This document shows positions 1 to 9,600 of a stretch of DNA of 64,000 nt, piece after piece (positions within the stretch are counted from its first letter, which is position 1; each line of letters opens with the position of its first letter). Under the pieces are notes generated by a model. That model was not told the origin of the DNA. It did not search any database and saw only the letters and a program-made list of their open reading frames with translations. Source of the stretch: Streptococcus intermedius SK54 = ATCC 27335 (GTDB lineage: Bacteria; Bacillota; Bacilli; Lactobacillales; Streptococcaceae). The stretch is from assembly GCF_000413475.1 (NCBI RefSeq), contig NZ_ATFK01000001.1:434001-498000 (forward strand), in the 5' to 3' direction. A program made the position numbers and the translations under genes.

Positions 1-351
1 ATCAATACGGTATTGTTACCGCATGTTATAGCGTTTAATTCTTCTTTATCCAATCTCACTGTAACGCCAACAAGTTCTCGATATGCAAAACTTGCAGCTA
101 TGTTACAGTTTGACTTTCGAAATGAAAAAGAAGGTGTAGAAAAGTTAATTGCAGGAATTAAACAATTATCCACTCAGTTTGGAATTCGTGGCACTCTTGA
201 TGACTTGGGAATTGATAAAGCAGACTTTATCACACATATTCCAGAAATGGCTGAGCGAGCTTTGGCAGATGCTTGTACACCAGCAAATCCACGAAAAGTA
301 ACAAAAAGCGATTTAGAATCAATTTACTATTTGTTAGCAAGAAGTGTATAG
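1..351 (+). CDS. Iron-containing alcohol dehydrogenase, C-terminal part (EutG-like)
   Basis: Only the last 116 residues are in the window; the frame is open from base 1 (INTVLLPHVIAFN...). The LLPHV-x-x-FN pattern followed by an all-helical domain is typical of the C-terminal half of class III iron-dependent alcohol dehydrogenases. In a microcompartment operon such an enzyme reduces part of the aldehyde to alcohol and regenerates NAD+ for the acylating aldehyde dehydrogenase at 3464-5116. The TTG at 13 is an internal codon, not a start. EutG is the nearest named relative, but CutO or PduQ cannot be excluded without the N-terminal half. Confidence 0.8.
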   Translation: MNTVLLPHVIAFNSSLSNLTVTPTSSRYAKLAAMLQFDFRNEKEGVEKLIAGIKQLSTQFGIRGTLDDLGIDKADFITHIPEMAERALADACTPANPRKVTKSDLESIYYLLARSV

Positions 352-419
352 AATAAGAAAGCAACTCCGCTTTCAGTGTTATTTGTATCAAAATTGAAAT
401 TCGATTGGAAGAAAATGTT

Positions 420-1043
420 ATGAAGTATTTAACTGAAAATGATTTAAGAATAGCATATCGTGATATTCCCTTCGAAGTTTTCACAATTCGTAGTAACGAA
501 AAACTAACGCCAGGAGCACGGACATTTTTATCGGATAGAAAAATTAAAATTATTGATGATAATGATGGTAAAGCAAGGAGTCAAGTAAATCATTATAGTG
601 GTAGAGGCCAACCACAAGCTTCTTCAGTATCATTTGTTCCAAATGATTTTGAATTACTTGCTGTTCGTTGCGATATGTTATCAGCAGCACAAATGTTGTG
701 TGGACTAGATATAGCGATAGCAGAAGAGTTAAAATTGCTAGAGCGTTATCTGTCAACTCCATCTGGAACAGTTGATATAACCTCTTCTACGTTTTTCCAA
801 AACCTAAAAGAGGTTGATCAGGCAGGCTTAGTAGAACAGTTGTCTAATGTAGGATTATTTATCAATACTCAGAAAGGTGAAATCTTACTGAAACTGTACC
901 CTATTTATTTCAGTTTATTAGCTTATACTGAAAAAAGCAGGGATTCAGATGATATACGATTTGTTACAACTTTATCACGATTAGGAAATATAATTTCTTA
1001 TTACCTTGGGAAGGAGGAGAGAGAAACGAATGAGCCACAATAA
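420..1043 (+). CDS. EutT-like protein of the microcompartment operon (putative corrinoid adenosyltransferase homologue)
   Basis: A 207-residue protein starting at ATG 420 (MKYLTENDLR), with GGAAG at 407-411 as ribosome site; an in-frame TTG at 405 is less likely. The N-terminus (TENDLR... F-x-I... KLTPGARTFLSDRKIKI) resembles the N-terminal segment of EutT, which adenosylates cobalamin for ethanolamine ammonia-lyase. The helical C-terminal part (around RCDMLSAAQ) only loosely recalls that family, and I see no cysteine/histidine metal cluster like that of enterobacterial EutT. It may be a degenerate or repurposed member. Its stop overlaps the eutJ start by 14 bases, so it is translationally linked to the shell and enzyme genes downstream. 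Confidence 0.5.
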   Translation: MKYLTENDLRIAYRDIPFEVFTIRSNEKLTPGARTFLSDRKIKIIDDNDGKARSQVNHYSGRGQPQASSVSFVPNDFELLAVRCDMLSAAQMLCGLDIAIAEELKLLERYLSTPSGTVDITSSTFFQNLKEVDQAGLVEQLSNVGLFINTQKGEILLKLYPIYFSLLAYTEKSRDSDDIRFVTTLSRLGNIISYYLGKEERETNEPQ

Positions 1044-1872
1044 CTTATCTAAATCTTGTGATCACTATGTAGCGGATTTCGAATTGGTCGAGAAACAGCC
1101 AATTACCGATGGGAAAGGGCCCTACTTTACTGGAGTAGACTTGGGAACTGCCTATATCGTATTGGTCGTTACGGATGAAAATAAGAAGATTGTTGCTGGA
1201 ACTCATCGTTCTGCATCAGTTGTTCGTGACGGTATGGTAGTCGATTATATTGGCGCTGTTCAGATTGTTCGAGAACTGAAAGAAGATCTAGAAAAAAAAT
1301 TAGATACAGAATTAGTCTATGCCTCGGCTGCGATTCCTCCTGAAACAGATTTGTTAGATGGCGGTGTCATTAAAAATGTTATTCAGAGTGCAGGGTTTGA
1401 ATTGACTGCTATTTTGGATGAACCCACGGCAGCCAATACAATTATTGGAATGAAAGATGGAGTAATTGTTGACATTGGAGGAGGCACAACAGGGATTTCA
1501 GTTGTAAAAAATGGTGAAGTCATTAAATGTGTAGATAAACCAACAGGAGGTACTCACTTTACGTTGGTTGTATCTGGTGCTTATCACATGCCTTATGAAG
1601 AGGCGGATCGATACAAACGGAATCCTGCAAATCATAAAGAACTATTAACTATCTTAAAACCTGTCGTCGAAAAAATTGCATCTATCATTAGTAAAAACAT
1701 CAAAGGGTTGGATGTCGACACTATCTTTTTAGTCGGTGGTACCAGTTGTTTGACTGGTATCGAGCAGATTATTGAAAAAGAAACTCAGATTAAGACAATC
1801 AAACCGCAAAATCCTATGTTTGTTACTCCGATTGGTATTGCAATGAATTGTACTGATGAGATTATTTATTAA
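1030..1872 (+). CDS. eutJ: EutJ family ATPase/chaperone of the microcompartment
   Basis: A 280-residue member of the Hsp70/actin ATPase fold. The phosphate-1 loop is TGVDLGTAY (residues 34-42), phosphate-2 is VDIGGGTTG (147-155) and the adenosine motif is LVGGTS (about 234-239). EutJ is found in ethanolamine and related BMC operons and is presumed to help fold or load cargo; its activity is poorly characterised. The start at ATG 1030 is chosen because AAGGAGG lies at 1011-1017; the upstream TTG at 1006 would place the ribosome site inside the coding region. It overlaps the preceding gene and is followed 17 bases later by the vertex protein. Confidence 0.85.
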   Translation: MSHNNLSKSCDHYVADFELVEKQPITDGKGPYFTGVDLGTAYIVLVVTDENKKIVAGTHRSASVVRDGMVVDYIGAVQIVRELKEDLEKKLDTELVYASAAIPPETDLLDGGVIKNVIQSAGFELTAILDEPTAANTIIGMKDGVIVDIGGGTTGISVVKNGEVIKCVDKPTGGTHFTLVVSGAYHMPYEEADRYKRNPANHKELLTILKPVVEKIASIISKNIKGLDVDTIFLVGGTSCLTGIEQIIEKETQIKTIKPQNPMFVTPIGIAMNCTDEIIY

Positions 1873-1889
1873 CATAGAAGGAGAGTCGT

Positions 1890-2186
1890 ATGTTAGTTGC
1901 AGAATTAGTGGATACAATCTGGGCTACTAGGAAATCAGAAGCACTCAATGGAGTAAAATTTTTATTGGCAGAAGTGAAAGGTGGACGAAGATCTGGCGAA
2001 CTACTAGTCGTTGTGGATATGATTGGCGCTGGAATTGGAGACCGTGTTATTGTAGCGACGGGTTCTGCAGCGAGACGAATGATGGAAAACGATGAGATAC
2101 CAGTGGATGCAGCTATTGTTGGAATCATTGATGAAAATTACGATGAAGTCAAGAGACAAAACGGAGAAATTCAGCGATTCTCTTAA
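1890..2186 (+). CDS. eutN: BMC pentameric vertex protein (EutN/CcmL family)
   Basis: 98 residues, the usual size of BMC-P proteins that cap the twelve vertices of the polyhedral shell. The N-terminus MLVAELVDTIWATRK, the following GVKFLLAEV strand and the glycine-rich VDMIGAGIGDRVIVATGSAAR segment are characteristic of the EutN/CcmL OB-like fold. AGAAGGAGAG upstream of ATG 1890 gives a strong ribosome site. It sits between eutJ and eutQ, as in other Eut/Cut-type loci. One pentamer gene among three hexamer genes is a normal shell composition. Confidence 0.9.
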   Translation: MLVAELVDTIWATRKSEALNGVKFLLAEVKGGRRSGELLVVVDMIGAGIGDRVIVATGSAARRMMENDEIPVDAAIVGIIDENYDEVKRQNGEIQRFS

Positions 2187-2201
2187 AGGAGGACAGAATA
2201 A

Positions 2202-2834
2202 ATGTCGAAATTAATTACGGCTAAGAATATCATTGAATGTTCTGAAGCAGGAAAGTCAATTTGTTATATTGAACCAAAGACAATTGTCACCCCTGCTGCA
2301 ATGGATGAAGCAAAAAAGCGAAAAATTGAGCTAAAAGAATGCTCAGGTAGTTGTGCATCGTCCAAAGAGACAAATGAACATGGGATTACTAGCGATGAAA
2401 TACTTTGTTTGCTAAAAAAAATGTTAGTGGAGAATGAAACAGACGAGAAACCCATTCCGTTACCTTATCGTTGTGTAAAACACCCTAATGGCATGAAAGT
2501 TGTGAAAGGGTCTACTGTTCACTTAGATAACTTTGATACGGGAAATCCCAAAGCAAAAGTAGACTATCAAGAGTTAATCCATAAGGAAGAATCAAAGATG
2601 AGTGCAGGTTTTCTGACGATTGACCACTCAACATTTGCTTGGGACCTATCATATGAGGAAATTGATTACGTTATTTCTGGTACCGTTTCAGTTCAAATTG
2701 ATGGACAAACCTATGTGGCTAGAGAGGGAGACGTTATTTATGTTCCTTCTGGATCTAGCGTTGTTTGGGGTTCGCCTGATAGAGCAAAAATTTTCTATAC
2801 AACGTTTCCATCCAATTGGCCTGATTTAATGTAG
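2202..2834 (+). CDS. eutQ: EutQ family cupin protein
   Basis: 210 residues. The N-terminal SKLITAKNIIE and IVTPAAMDEAKKRKIEL segments are typical of EutQ, and the C-terminal half (about 130-205) is a cupin barrel containing ISGTVSVQIDGQ and GDVIYVPSGSSVVWG. EutQ proteins have been reported to have acetate kinase activity and to take part in shell assembly; the precise role here is inferred. AAAGGAGGAC precedes ATG 2202. It stands 15 bases after eutN and 9 bases before the extended shell protein gene, clearly in one transcript. Confidence 0.85.
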   Translation: MSKLITAKNIIECSEAGKSICYIEPKTIVTPAAMDEAKKRKIELKECSGSCASSKETNEHGITSDEILCLLKKMLVENETDEKPIPLPYRCVKHPNGMKVVKGSTVHLDNFDTGNPKAKVDYQELIHKEESKMSAGFLTIDHSTFAWDLSYEEIDYVISGTVSVQIDGQTYVAREGDVIYVPSGSSVVWGSPDRAKIFYTTFPSNWPDLM

Positions 2835-2843
2835 GAGTAAGCC

Positions 2844-3449
2844 ATGAAAGCATTGGGTATGATTGAAACATATGGTTTGGTTGGGGCTATTGAAGCAGCA
2901 GATGTAATGCTGAAAACAGCAACAGTCACTCTTTTAAAAAAGGAAATTGTAAAAGGAGGCTTAGTTTTGGTCAGTATCACAGGAGATGTTGGTGCTGTAA
3001 AGACGGCTGTTGAAGCAGCCTCTATTGCAGTAGATCGGCTAGGTACACAAGCGTTTTATGGTTCACATGTTATTCCACGACCTGACTTTCAACTAACTTC
3101 TTTCTATCCTTCAGAAAAAGAAGATAAGGATCTCGTTGAGGAAAAATATACAGAACAGGACTTCGTCCAGGAAGCAAAAACGGTAGAAGAAGAGACTGAG
3201 GTCATCAAGGCTGAAGCGAACATTTCTCCAGAGGCTGTGGAGGATGCAGAATTAGTCGTTTCTTTTACAGAAAATCTATCAATGACCCCTCAGGAATATA
3301 AAAAAAGCTTGCAAAAACTAAGAGTTGCTGAATTACGTGATAAATTAATTCATCAAAATATTGTTCTTGATGAGGAAGTAGATGTAATGACTCTGACTAA
3401 AAAGCAACTGACTACCATATTAGTAGATAATTTTGAAAAAAATAAGTAG
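2844..3449 (+). CDS. BMC hexamer shell protein with C-terminal extension and SAP-like tail
   Basis: 201 residues. Residues 1 to about 85 are a complete BMC-H domain (MKALGMIETYGLVGAIEAAD ... GDVGAVKTAVEAA ... HVIPRP). A charged, Glu-rich linker of some 65 residues follows, then a helical end (about 153-200) containing KLRVAELRDKLI and TLTKKQLTTILVDNF. That end has the spacing of a SAP/helix-extended-helix module. Extended BMC-H proteins such as EutK (helix-turn-helix tail) and CmcE are known in Eut and choline loci. Whether this tail binds nucleic acid, cargo or another shell protein cannot be told from sequence. AGGAG lies before ATG 2844. Confidence 0.85.
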   Translation: MKALGMIETYGLVGAIEAADVMLKTATVTLLKKEIVKGGLVLVSITGDVGAVKTAVEAASIAVDRLGTQAFYGSHVIPRPDFQLTSFYPSEKEDKDLVEEKYTEQDFVQEAKTVEEETEVIKAEANISPEAVEDAELVVSFTENLSMTPQEYKKSLQKLRVAELRDKLIHQNIVLDEEVDVMTLTKKQLTTILVDNFEKNK

Positions 3450-3463
3450 AAAGGAGACAATTT

Positions 3464-5116
3464 ATGACGACTATTGATGTAGATCTTTGTTCGATACAGG
3501 AAGCGCGTGACTTAGTTAGAAATGGAAAAGCTGCAGCTGATAAGATAGCTTTCTATTCTGATGAACAAATTGATTTAATTTTAAAGAATATAGTGAAGAC
3601 GATAGAGGCCAATGCTTACTATTTAGCTGACTTAGCAGTGGAAGAGACGGGCTTTGGAAAACTTAATGATAAAGCATATAAGAATTACGCTGCTTCAACT
3701 CTGCTCTATAGTGAGATGAGACAGTATAAGACATCAGGCGTGTTAAGTTTTGATGAATCCAAAAAAGTATTTAAAGTAGCTGAGCCAATGGGGTTGCTTC
3801 TTGGGATTACTCCGTCGACCAATCCGACTTCAACAATTATTTTTAAATCGCTTATTGCTATTAAATCTCGGAATGCAATTGTCTTTGCTCCACATCCATC
3901 TGCAAAACGATGTAGTTACGCTGCTGCCGAATTAGTATTAAAAGCGGCCGTGGAAGCAGGGGCACCTGAACATATCATCGGTTGTGTGAAGAATCCTACA
4001 ATGGAAGCAACAAACGAACTCATGAAATCGAAGGATATTGCCCTGATTATTGCCACAGGAGGTCCAGGAATGGTTCGGTCAGCCTACAGTAGTGGGAAGC
4101 CTGCTATTGGTGTAGGAGCGGGTAATTCACCTGTGTATATCGAACGAACGGCCGATGTGAAAAAAGCAATTTCTACAATTATCGCTTCGAAAACATTTGA
4201 TAATGGAACCATTTGTGCATCTGAACAATCTTTGATTTGTGAAGAGGTCAATAAAGATGCTGTCGTTTCAGAATTGATTGCACAAGGATGTTATATGATG
4301 ACGAAGGAGGAAACAGACAGGGTTTGCTCATTACTCTTCCGAGGTATTTTAGATGGTCATCCAGTGATGAATGCAAAATTTGTCGGACAAGCTGCAACTA
4401 CTATAGCAGAAGCAGCAGGTATTCGTGTACCAGTTGATACGAAACTATTAATTGGCTCTCAATCAGGCGTTGGAGAAGGAAATCCACTTTCCTTTGAAAA
4501 ATTGACAACTGTATTAGGATTCTATGTGGTGAAAAATTGGGAAGAAGCTTGTGCATTAAGTATTCGTTTGCTCCAAAATGGTATAGGACATACAATGAGT
4601 TTGCACACAAGTGATCCAGATATTATCTTTAAATTTTCAAGCAAACCAGCTTCACGTATCCTAATTAATACAGGGGGGAGCCAAGGAGGAACGGGTGTTT
4701 CTACAGGATTACCGATAGCCTTTACTTTAGGATGTGGAACGGATGGAGGAAGTTCAGTATCAGATAACCTGACTCCGGAACATTTGATAAATGTGAAAAC
4801 AGTGGCTTATGGCATTAAGGATGTGACGAAATTAGTTGCAGAGGATGATTATTTCCATACCTTACCAAAAGTAGCTGTATGCAATCGTCCAAATGAGAAG
4901 GTGGACGGTCTGAGCTCAGCGTCACTAAAAGTGAAACAAGAAATCGTTACGAAAAAAGATTTTCTAAATCAGACCCCTCAGCAAATTCAAGTAAATTTTG
5001 AGAAAAACAATCCACCAAGTTCTCATGAAGTACCTTCCAATGCTACAGTTACATCAGATGATGAAACGAACGAAGCTATTGTAAGGGAGATTTTATCAAC
5101 ATTAAAAATAAAATAG
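3464..5116 (+). CDS. eutE: Acylating acetaldehyde dehydrogenase (EutE/PduP family)
   Basis: 550 residues, longer than the usual 470-500. It oxidises acetaldehyde (or propanal) with NAD+ and CoA to acyl-CoA inside the microcompartment. The catalytic cysteine is Cys251 in [12 protein letters not shown], and the cofactor region is [27 protein letters not shown]. The body ends near residue 490; then comes a Pro/Ser/Asn/Thr-rich linker and a terminal amphipathic helix, [16 protein letters not shown]. This is the layout of an encapsulation peptide placed at the C-terminus. AAAGGAG precedes ATG 3464. pduL follows after nine bases. Confidence 0.92.
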   Translation: MTTIDVDLCSIQEARDLVRNGKAAADKIAFYSDEQIDLILKNIVKTIEANAYYLADLAVEETGFGKLNDKAYKNYAASTLLYSEMRQYKTSGVLSFDESKKVFKVAEPMGLLLGITPSTNPTSTIIFKSLIAIKSRNAIVFAPHPSAKRCSYAAAELVLKAAVEAGAPEHIIGCVKNPTMEATNELMKSKDIALIIATGGPGMVRSAYSSGKPAIGVGAGNSPVYIERTADVKKAISTIIASKTFDNGTICASEQSLICEEVNKDAVVSELIAQGCYMMTKEETDRVCSLLFRGILDGHPVMNAKFVGQAATTIAEAAGIRVPVDTKLLIGSQSGVGEGNPLSFEKLTTVLGFYVVKNWEEACALSIRLLQNGIGHTMSLHTSDPDIIFKFSSKPASRILINTGGSQGGTGVSTGLPIAFTLGCGTDGGSSVSDNLTPEHLINVKTVAYGIKDVTKLVAEDDYFHTLPKVAVCNRPNEKVDGLSSASLKVKQEIVTKKDFLNQTPQQIQVNFEKNNPPSSHEVPSNATVTSDDETNEAIVREILSTLKIK

Positions 5117-5125
5117 GAGGTGCCA

Positions 5126-5848
5126 ATGAGTGAAGACTTAGAAAGCTTGTTTTACTTGGCCGTGGAGCATTTAGGGGGTGAAAAATTACTTTCTGATTTA
5201 ACTGTTAACAAACAAGCAGAAGCAGTTATTGAGAAATGTGAAAAGCAAACAGAAAATGTAACGAAAAAAGGTGATCCTAAGTTTAATATTCCTCTAGGTG
5301 TATCAAATCATCATGTTCACTTATCTCAAGCAGATGCAGATGTACTATTTGGTAAAAATTACACGTTTTCTGAATTAAAGCCATTGTCTCAAAAAGGGCA
5401 GTTTGCATATAAGGAATGCATTACCTTAGCGGGACCTAAAGGTGTTGTAGAAAAAGTACGTGTATTAGGACCGGTGAGAAAGCAGACACAGGTCGAATTG
5501 ACAACAACAGATTGTTTTAAACTTGGGTTGCAAGCACCTATTCGTTTATCGGGTGATCTTACTAATACTCCAGGTTGTACTCTGATTGGGCCTGCAGGAT
5601 CTGTACAACTTGAATCTGGTTGTATTGTTGCCAAAAGACATATTCATATGGGTCCTTTGGATGCAATCCGATTTGGTGTTCAAAATAATCAAGTAGTGTC
5701 ATTGGAGGTTCCTGGAGAACGAGGTGGAGTAATCAATAATGTCAGTATTCGAGTAGACAACTCCTTCACTTTGGAATGTCATTTGGATACAGAAGAGGCA
5801 AATGCTCTAGGTGTTTGTGGAAATAATCGATTGAAATTAATTAAATAA
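5126..5848 (+). CDS. pduL: PduL-type phosphate acyltransferase
   Basis: 240 residues. It converts acyl-CoA and phosphate to acyl-phosphate and frees CoA inside the microcompartment. Zinc-ligand motifs are present: SNHHVHLS (His62, His63, His65) and KRHIHMG (His172, His174). The two-lobed PduL fold is visible, with RVLGPVRKQTQVELT and the terminal CHLDTEEANALGV region. An N-terminal extension of about 50 residues beginning MSEDLESLFYLAVEHLGG is amphipathic and may target the enzyme to the lumen. ATG 5126 is preferred over GTG 5120 because AGGAGG occupies 5115-5120, overlapping the eutE stop. Confidence 0.9.
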   Translation: MSEDLESLFYLAVEHLGGEKLLSDLTVNKQAEAVIEKCEKQTENVTKKGDPKFNIPLGVSNHHVHLSQADADVLFGKNYTFSELKPLSQKGQFAYKECITLAGPKGVVEKVRVLGPVRKQTQVELTTTDCFKLGLQAPIRLSGDLTNTPGCTLIGPAGSVQLESGCIVAKRHIHMGPLDAIRFGVQNNQVVSLEVPGERGGVINNVSIRVDNSFTLECHLDTEEANALGVCGNNRLKLIK

Positions 5849-5924
5849 TTTGAGGATCATAAGGTCAAATCATTTTCGTTGAGTTTGTTAAATAATTTTT
5901 TGAAAATAATTAAGGAGGAGTAAA

Positions 5925-6197
5925 ATGACTTCAGAAGCATTAGGAATGATTGAAACCAAAGGTTTGGTTGGCTCAATTGAGGCAGCAGATGCGATGGTAA
6001 AAGCAGCTAACGTAACGTTAATTGGTAAAGAACATGTAGGTGGTGGACTCGTTACAGTTCTAGTACGTGGTGATGTTGGCGCGGTGAAGGCTGCGACCGA
6101 TGCTGGAGCAGCTGCAGCTCAACGTGTAGGTGAGTTAGTTTCAGTTCACGTTATCCCACGTCCACATACAGAAGTGGAATCGATTTTACCTCATTAA
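5925..6197 (+). CDS. BMC hexamer shell protein, copy 1
   Basis: 90 residues forming a single BMC domain ([20 protein letters not shown] ... [23 protein letters not shown] ... [11 protein letters not shown]). It is the canonical facet tile of the shell (EutM/PduA/CmcA type). The GGGL-V stretch belongs to the pore region. AAGGAGGAG at 5912-5920 is the strongest ribosome site in this operon, fitting a highly made structural protein. A second, almost identical gene starts 297 bases further on. A 76-base gap separates it from pduL, with no clear promoter or terminator. Confidence 0.95.
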   Translation: MTSEALGMIETKGLVGSIEAADAMVKAANVTLIGKEHVGGGLVTVLVRGDVGAVKAATDAGAAAAQRVGELVSVHVIPRPHTEVESILPH

Positions 6198-6497
6198 ACT
6201 AAAAGACGAAAGGATAAAGATATGAGTACTTCAGAAGCACTAGGAATGATTGAAACCAAAGGTTTGGTTGGCTCAATTGAGGCAGCAGATGCGATGGTAA
6301 AAGCAGCTAACGTAACGTTAATTGGTAAAGAACATGTAGGTGGTGGACTCGTTACAGTTCTAGTACGTGGTGATGTTGGAGCGGTGAAGGCTGCGACCGA
6401 TGCTGGAGCAGCTGCAGCCCAACGTGTAGGTGAGTTAGTTTCAGTTCACGTTATCCCACGTCCACATACAGAAGTGGAATCGATTTTACCTCATTAA
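5928..6497 (+). repeat. Tandem 270-bp gene duplication, period 300 bp
   Basis: Bases 5928-6197 and 6228-6497 align without gaps at an offset of exactly 300. I count three differences (5940/6240, 6080/6380, 6119/6419), all synonymous. The linkers before each start codon are unrelated. The pattern means either recent duplication or continuing gene conversion. Confidence 0.95.
6222..6497 (+). CDS. BMC hexamer shell protein, copy 2
   Basis: 91 residues, identical to copy 1 except that it starts MSTSEALG instead of MTSEALG. The ribosome site (GAAAGGATAAAG) is weaker than that of copy 1, so the two may be made in different amounts. It is the last gene of the BMC operon, closed by the hairpin at 6542-6574. 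Near-identical tandem BMC-H genes are known in choline (cmcA/B/C) type loci, which supports that classification over a classical ethanolamine locus; this is inference. Confidence 0.95.
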   Translation: MSTSEALGMIETKGLVGSIEAADAMVKAANVTLIGKEHVGGGLVTVLVRGDVGAVKAATDAGAAAAQRVGELVSVHVIPRPHTEVESILPH

Positions 6498-6541
6498 AAG
6501 TAATTTTGGGAAATCGAATAGTACTGTTTTACAGTTGACTA

Positions 6542-6576
6542 AAGCTTATCCCAAACTTGGGATGAGCTTTTTTTAA
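6542..6576 (+). terminator. Rho-independent terminator of the BMC operon
   Basis: Stem AAGCTTATCCCAA (6542-6554) pairs with TTGGGATGAGCTT (6557-6569) with one G-U pair and a two-base gap, followed by a run of T. It separates the BMC operon from the PFOR gene. Confidence 0.85.
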
Positions 6577-6615
6577 AAGTGTAGGAATAAAAATTACTGG
6601 TCAGGAGGAGAGGAT

Positions 6616-9600
6616 ATGATGGCACATCAAGAAATAATGGATGGGAATGCAGCTGCAGCTTATATTGCATATCATTTTAGCCAAGTAGCTGGGATTTATC
6701 CAATCACTCCTAGTTCAGGCATTGGAGAGCTTGTAGATATTTGGCAAGCTGAGGGTAGGGAAAATCTTTTTGGTGAAAAAATAAGGGTGGTTGAGATGCA
6801 ATCAGAAGCTGGTGTAGCTGGTTTTATACACGGAGCTCTGAAATCAGGTGCTTTAGCCACTACTTTCACTTCATCCCAAGGCTTACTACTCATGTTGCCA
6901 AATATGTACAAAATTGCTGGGGAGCTGTTGCCGACAGTTTTTCATGTAGCTGCAAGATCCGTTGCAACGAACGCACTAAGTATCTTTGGAGATCATAGTG
7001 ATGTAATGTCTGTTCGTCAGTCAGGTTTTGCTCTCCTTTCAGAAGGTTCTGTTCAAGAGGTTATGGATTTATCCGCTATTGCTCATTTAGCAACTCTAGA
7101 ATGTTCAATTCCTTTTGTTAGCTTTTTTGATGGTTTTTTAACGAGTCATGAGACTCAAAAAATTACTGTTTTACAATCGAATGATTTAAAGGAATTAATA
7201 AATCAAGAGGCTTTGGAAATTTTTCGGTCGAGAGGGATGAACCCAAATCATCCGACTGTATCGGGAACAAATCAAGGGCCAGACTTATATTTTCAGCAAC
7301 GAGAAACAGTCAATAGGAATTATCAAGTCATTCCCTATGTGGTTCAAAAGTATATGAAAAAAATTAATGAATTGCAGGGAACAAATTATGATTTAGTAAC
7401 TTATTATGGGCATCGAGAGGCAAAGGAAGTCATTATAGCAATGGGTTCGATCTCATCTACAATTCAACAAGTTGTCGATTATTTGATAAAACTTGGAAGA
7501 AAAGTAGGAATGCTTCAAGTACATCTTTATCGGCCTTTCCCAGTAGAGTGTTTTTTAGAAAAGCTTCCGAATACAATTCAATCTATTGCAGTTTTGGACA
7601 GGACCAAGGAGCCAGGGGCATTAGGTGAACCCCTCTATTTAGATGTTCAAGCTGCCTTATATGATTATCAGACTCGTCCTAGGATTATTGGCGGAAGATT
7701 TGGAATCGGTTCTAAGGATACAACACCTGCTCAGATTATTTCAGTATTTAAGGAACTGCAAAAAGAAGTTCCTAAGAAGCGTTTTACAATTGGAATTGAA
7801 GATGATGTGACGAACTTGTCATTAGAAATAGAAAAGGAGATTGACTTAACCCCTTCTAATGTTTACCAAGTCAAATTTTGGGGATTAGGTGGAGATGGAA
7901 CAGTAAGCATGAATCGCTCCACGATTCAGATTATTGGAAAACATACGGATAAAAACGTTCAAGCGTATTTTTATTTTGATTCTCGCAAAAGAGAAGGTGT
8001 TACGATTTCGCATTTGAGGTTTGGCCACGATGCAATAAAGTCAACCTATTTAATTCAACAATCTGATTTTATCGGTGTCACAATGCCAGCTTATTTACAC
8101 CAATATGATGTTTTAAAAGGTCTGAAACCGGGAGGTATTTTCTTACTAAATACGCCCTGGAAACGGGAACAGCTAGAAAGACGCTTGCCGGCTAAGATGA
8201 AAAGGTTTATTGCAAATAATCGAATTAAGTTTTATACCATAAATGCCTATAAAATTGCTCAAGAAGTTGGTTTAGTAGGCAAATTTAGTATTAGTATGCA
8301 AGCCGCTTTCTTTAAACTAACCAGTGTATTACCTTTTGATGTTGCACAACAAGCGATGAAAGACGAAATTACTAAAGTTTTCTCGAAAAAGTCAAAATTA
8401 TTAGTTAACCAGAATTTAAGAGCAATCGCTTTGTCCATAGATGCCTTAGAAGAAATTAATATTCCTTCGGAGTGGGCAACCTGTGAAGACATTCCAAGAA
8501 GAGAAGGAAACTTTAGAAATCAATTTAAGAAACAGGTTCAAGAACCTTTTAATCGCTTAAAAGGAAGTGAAATTTCCGTTGGTCAACTGATTGATAATGG
8601 AATGGTAGCAGGGGATCTTCCATTAGGTGGTACGGCTACTGAAAAGAAATCTCTCTCCTGGGAAGTTCCTGAGTGGGAGCCAGCTCATTGTGTTCAATGT
8701 GGACTTTGTTCTTTTGTTTGTCCTCATGCAGCAATTCGACCATTTTTAGTCGAAGAGGATGAACTGAATGAGGCTCCCGAGGGTTACAAAGTGAGGGATT
8801 TTAAAGGTAAAGATGGTTTAATGTACAGAATTCAAGTATCCGTTGAAGATTGTACAGGATGCGAGCTATGTGTGAAAGCTTGCCCAGCTCAGGGGAAAGC
8901 ATTGAAGATGATTTCTAGTTCAGAAAATGAAACTGAACTAAAGGATCAAACTATCAATTGGGCGTTTTCAATGACCTTACGGGCCAAAGAAAACCCGGGA
9001 AAACCAGGGACTGTTGCTTATACGCAATTTGAACAACCTTTACTAGAATTTTCTGGAGCATGCGGAGGTTGCGGAGAAACACCTTATGTTAAATTATTGA
9101 CACAGATGTTTGGGGATAGAATGGTTGTGGCAAATGCGACAGGTTGCTCATCTATTTGGGGAGCACTGGGAGCAAGTACACCTTATACAACCAATCAAAA
9201 AGCTTGTGGTCCGGCTTGGAGTAACTCCTTGTTAGAAGATAATGCAGAATTTGGCTATGGGATGCTGATTGCTAACGATACACGAAGGAGATCATTAATC
9301 AAACTCATAGAGAAAGCCAAAAATGAGGCCAGTCATGATTTGAATTTATTGATGAGTGACTGGATTCAGCATTTTGAAGAGGGAAAGGGAACAAGAGCTA
9401 GGGCAGCGAAGCTACAACAAGCCTTGCAAAAGGAATGTTCTGTTAACACGCCGTTTCTTAACGAATTATACTCTCATAAAGATTTGTTTATCAAACCTTC
9501 CCAGTGGATTGTGGGGGGTGATGGTTGGGCCTATGATATTGGCTATGGAGGGTTGGATCATGTCTTAGCAAGTGGTGCAGATGTCAATATTTTAGTATTA

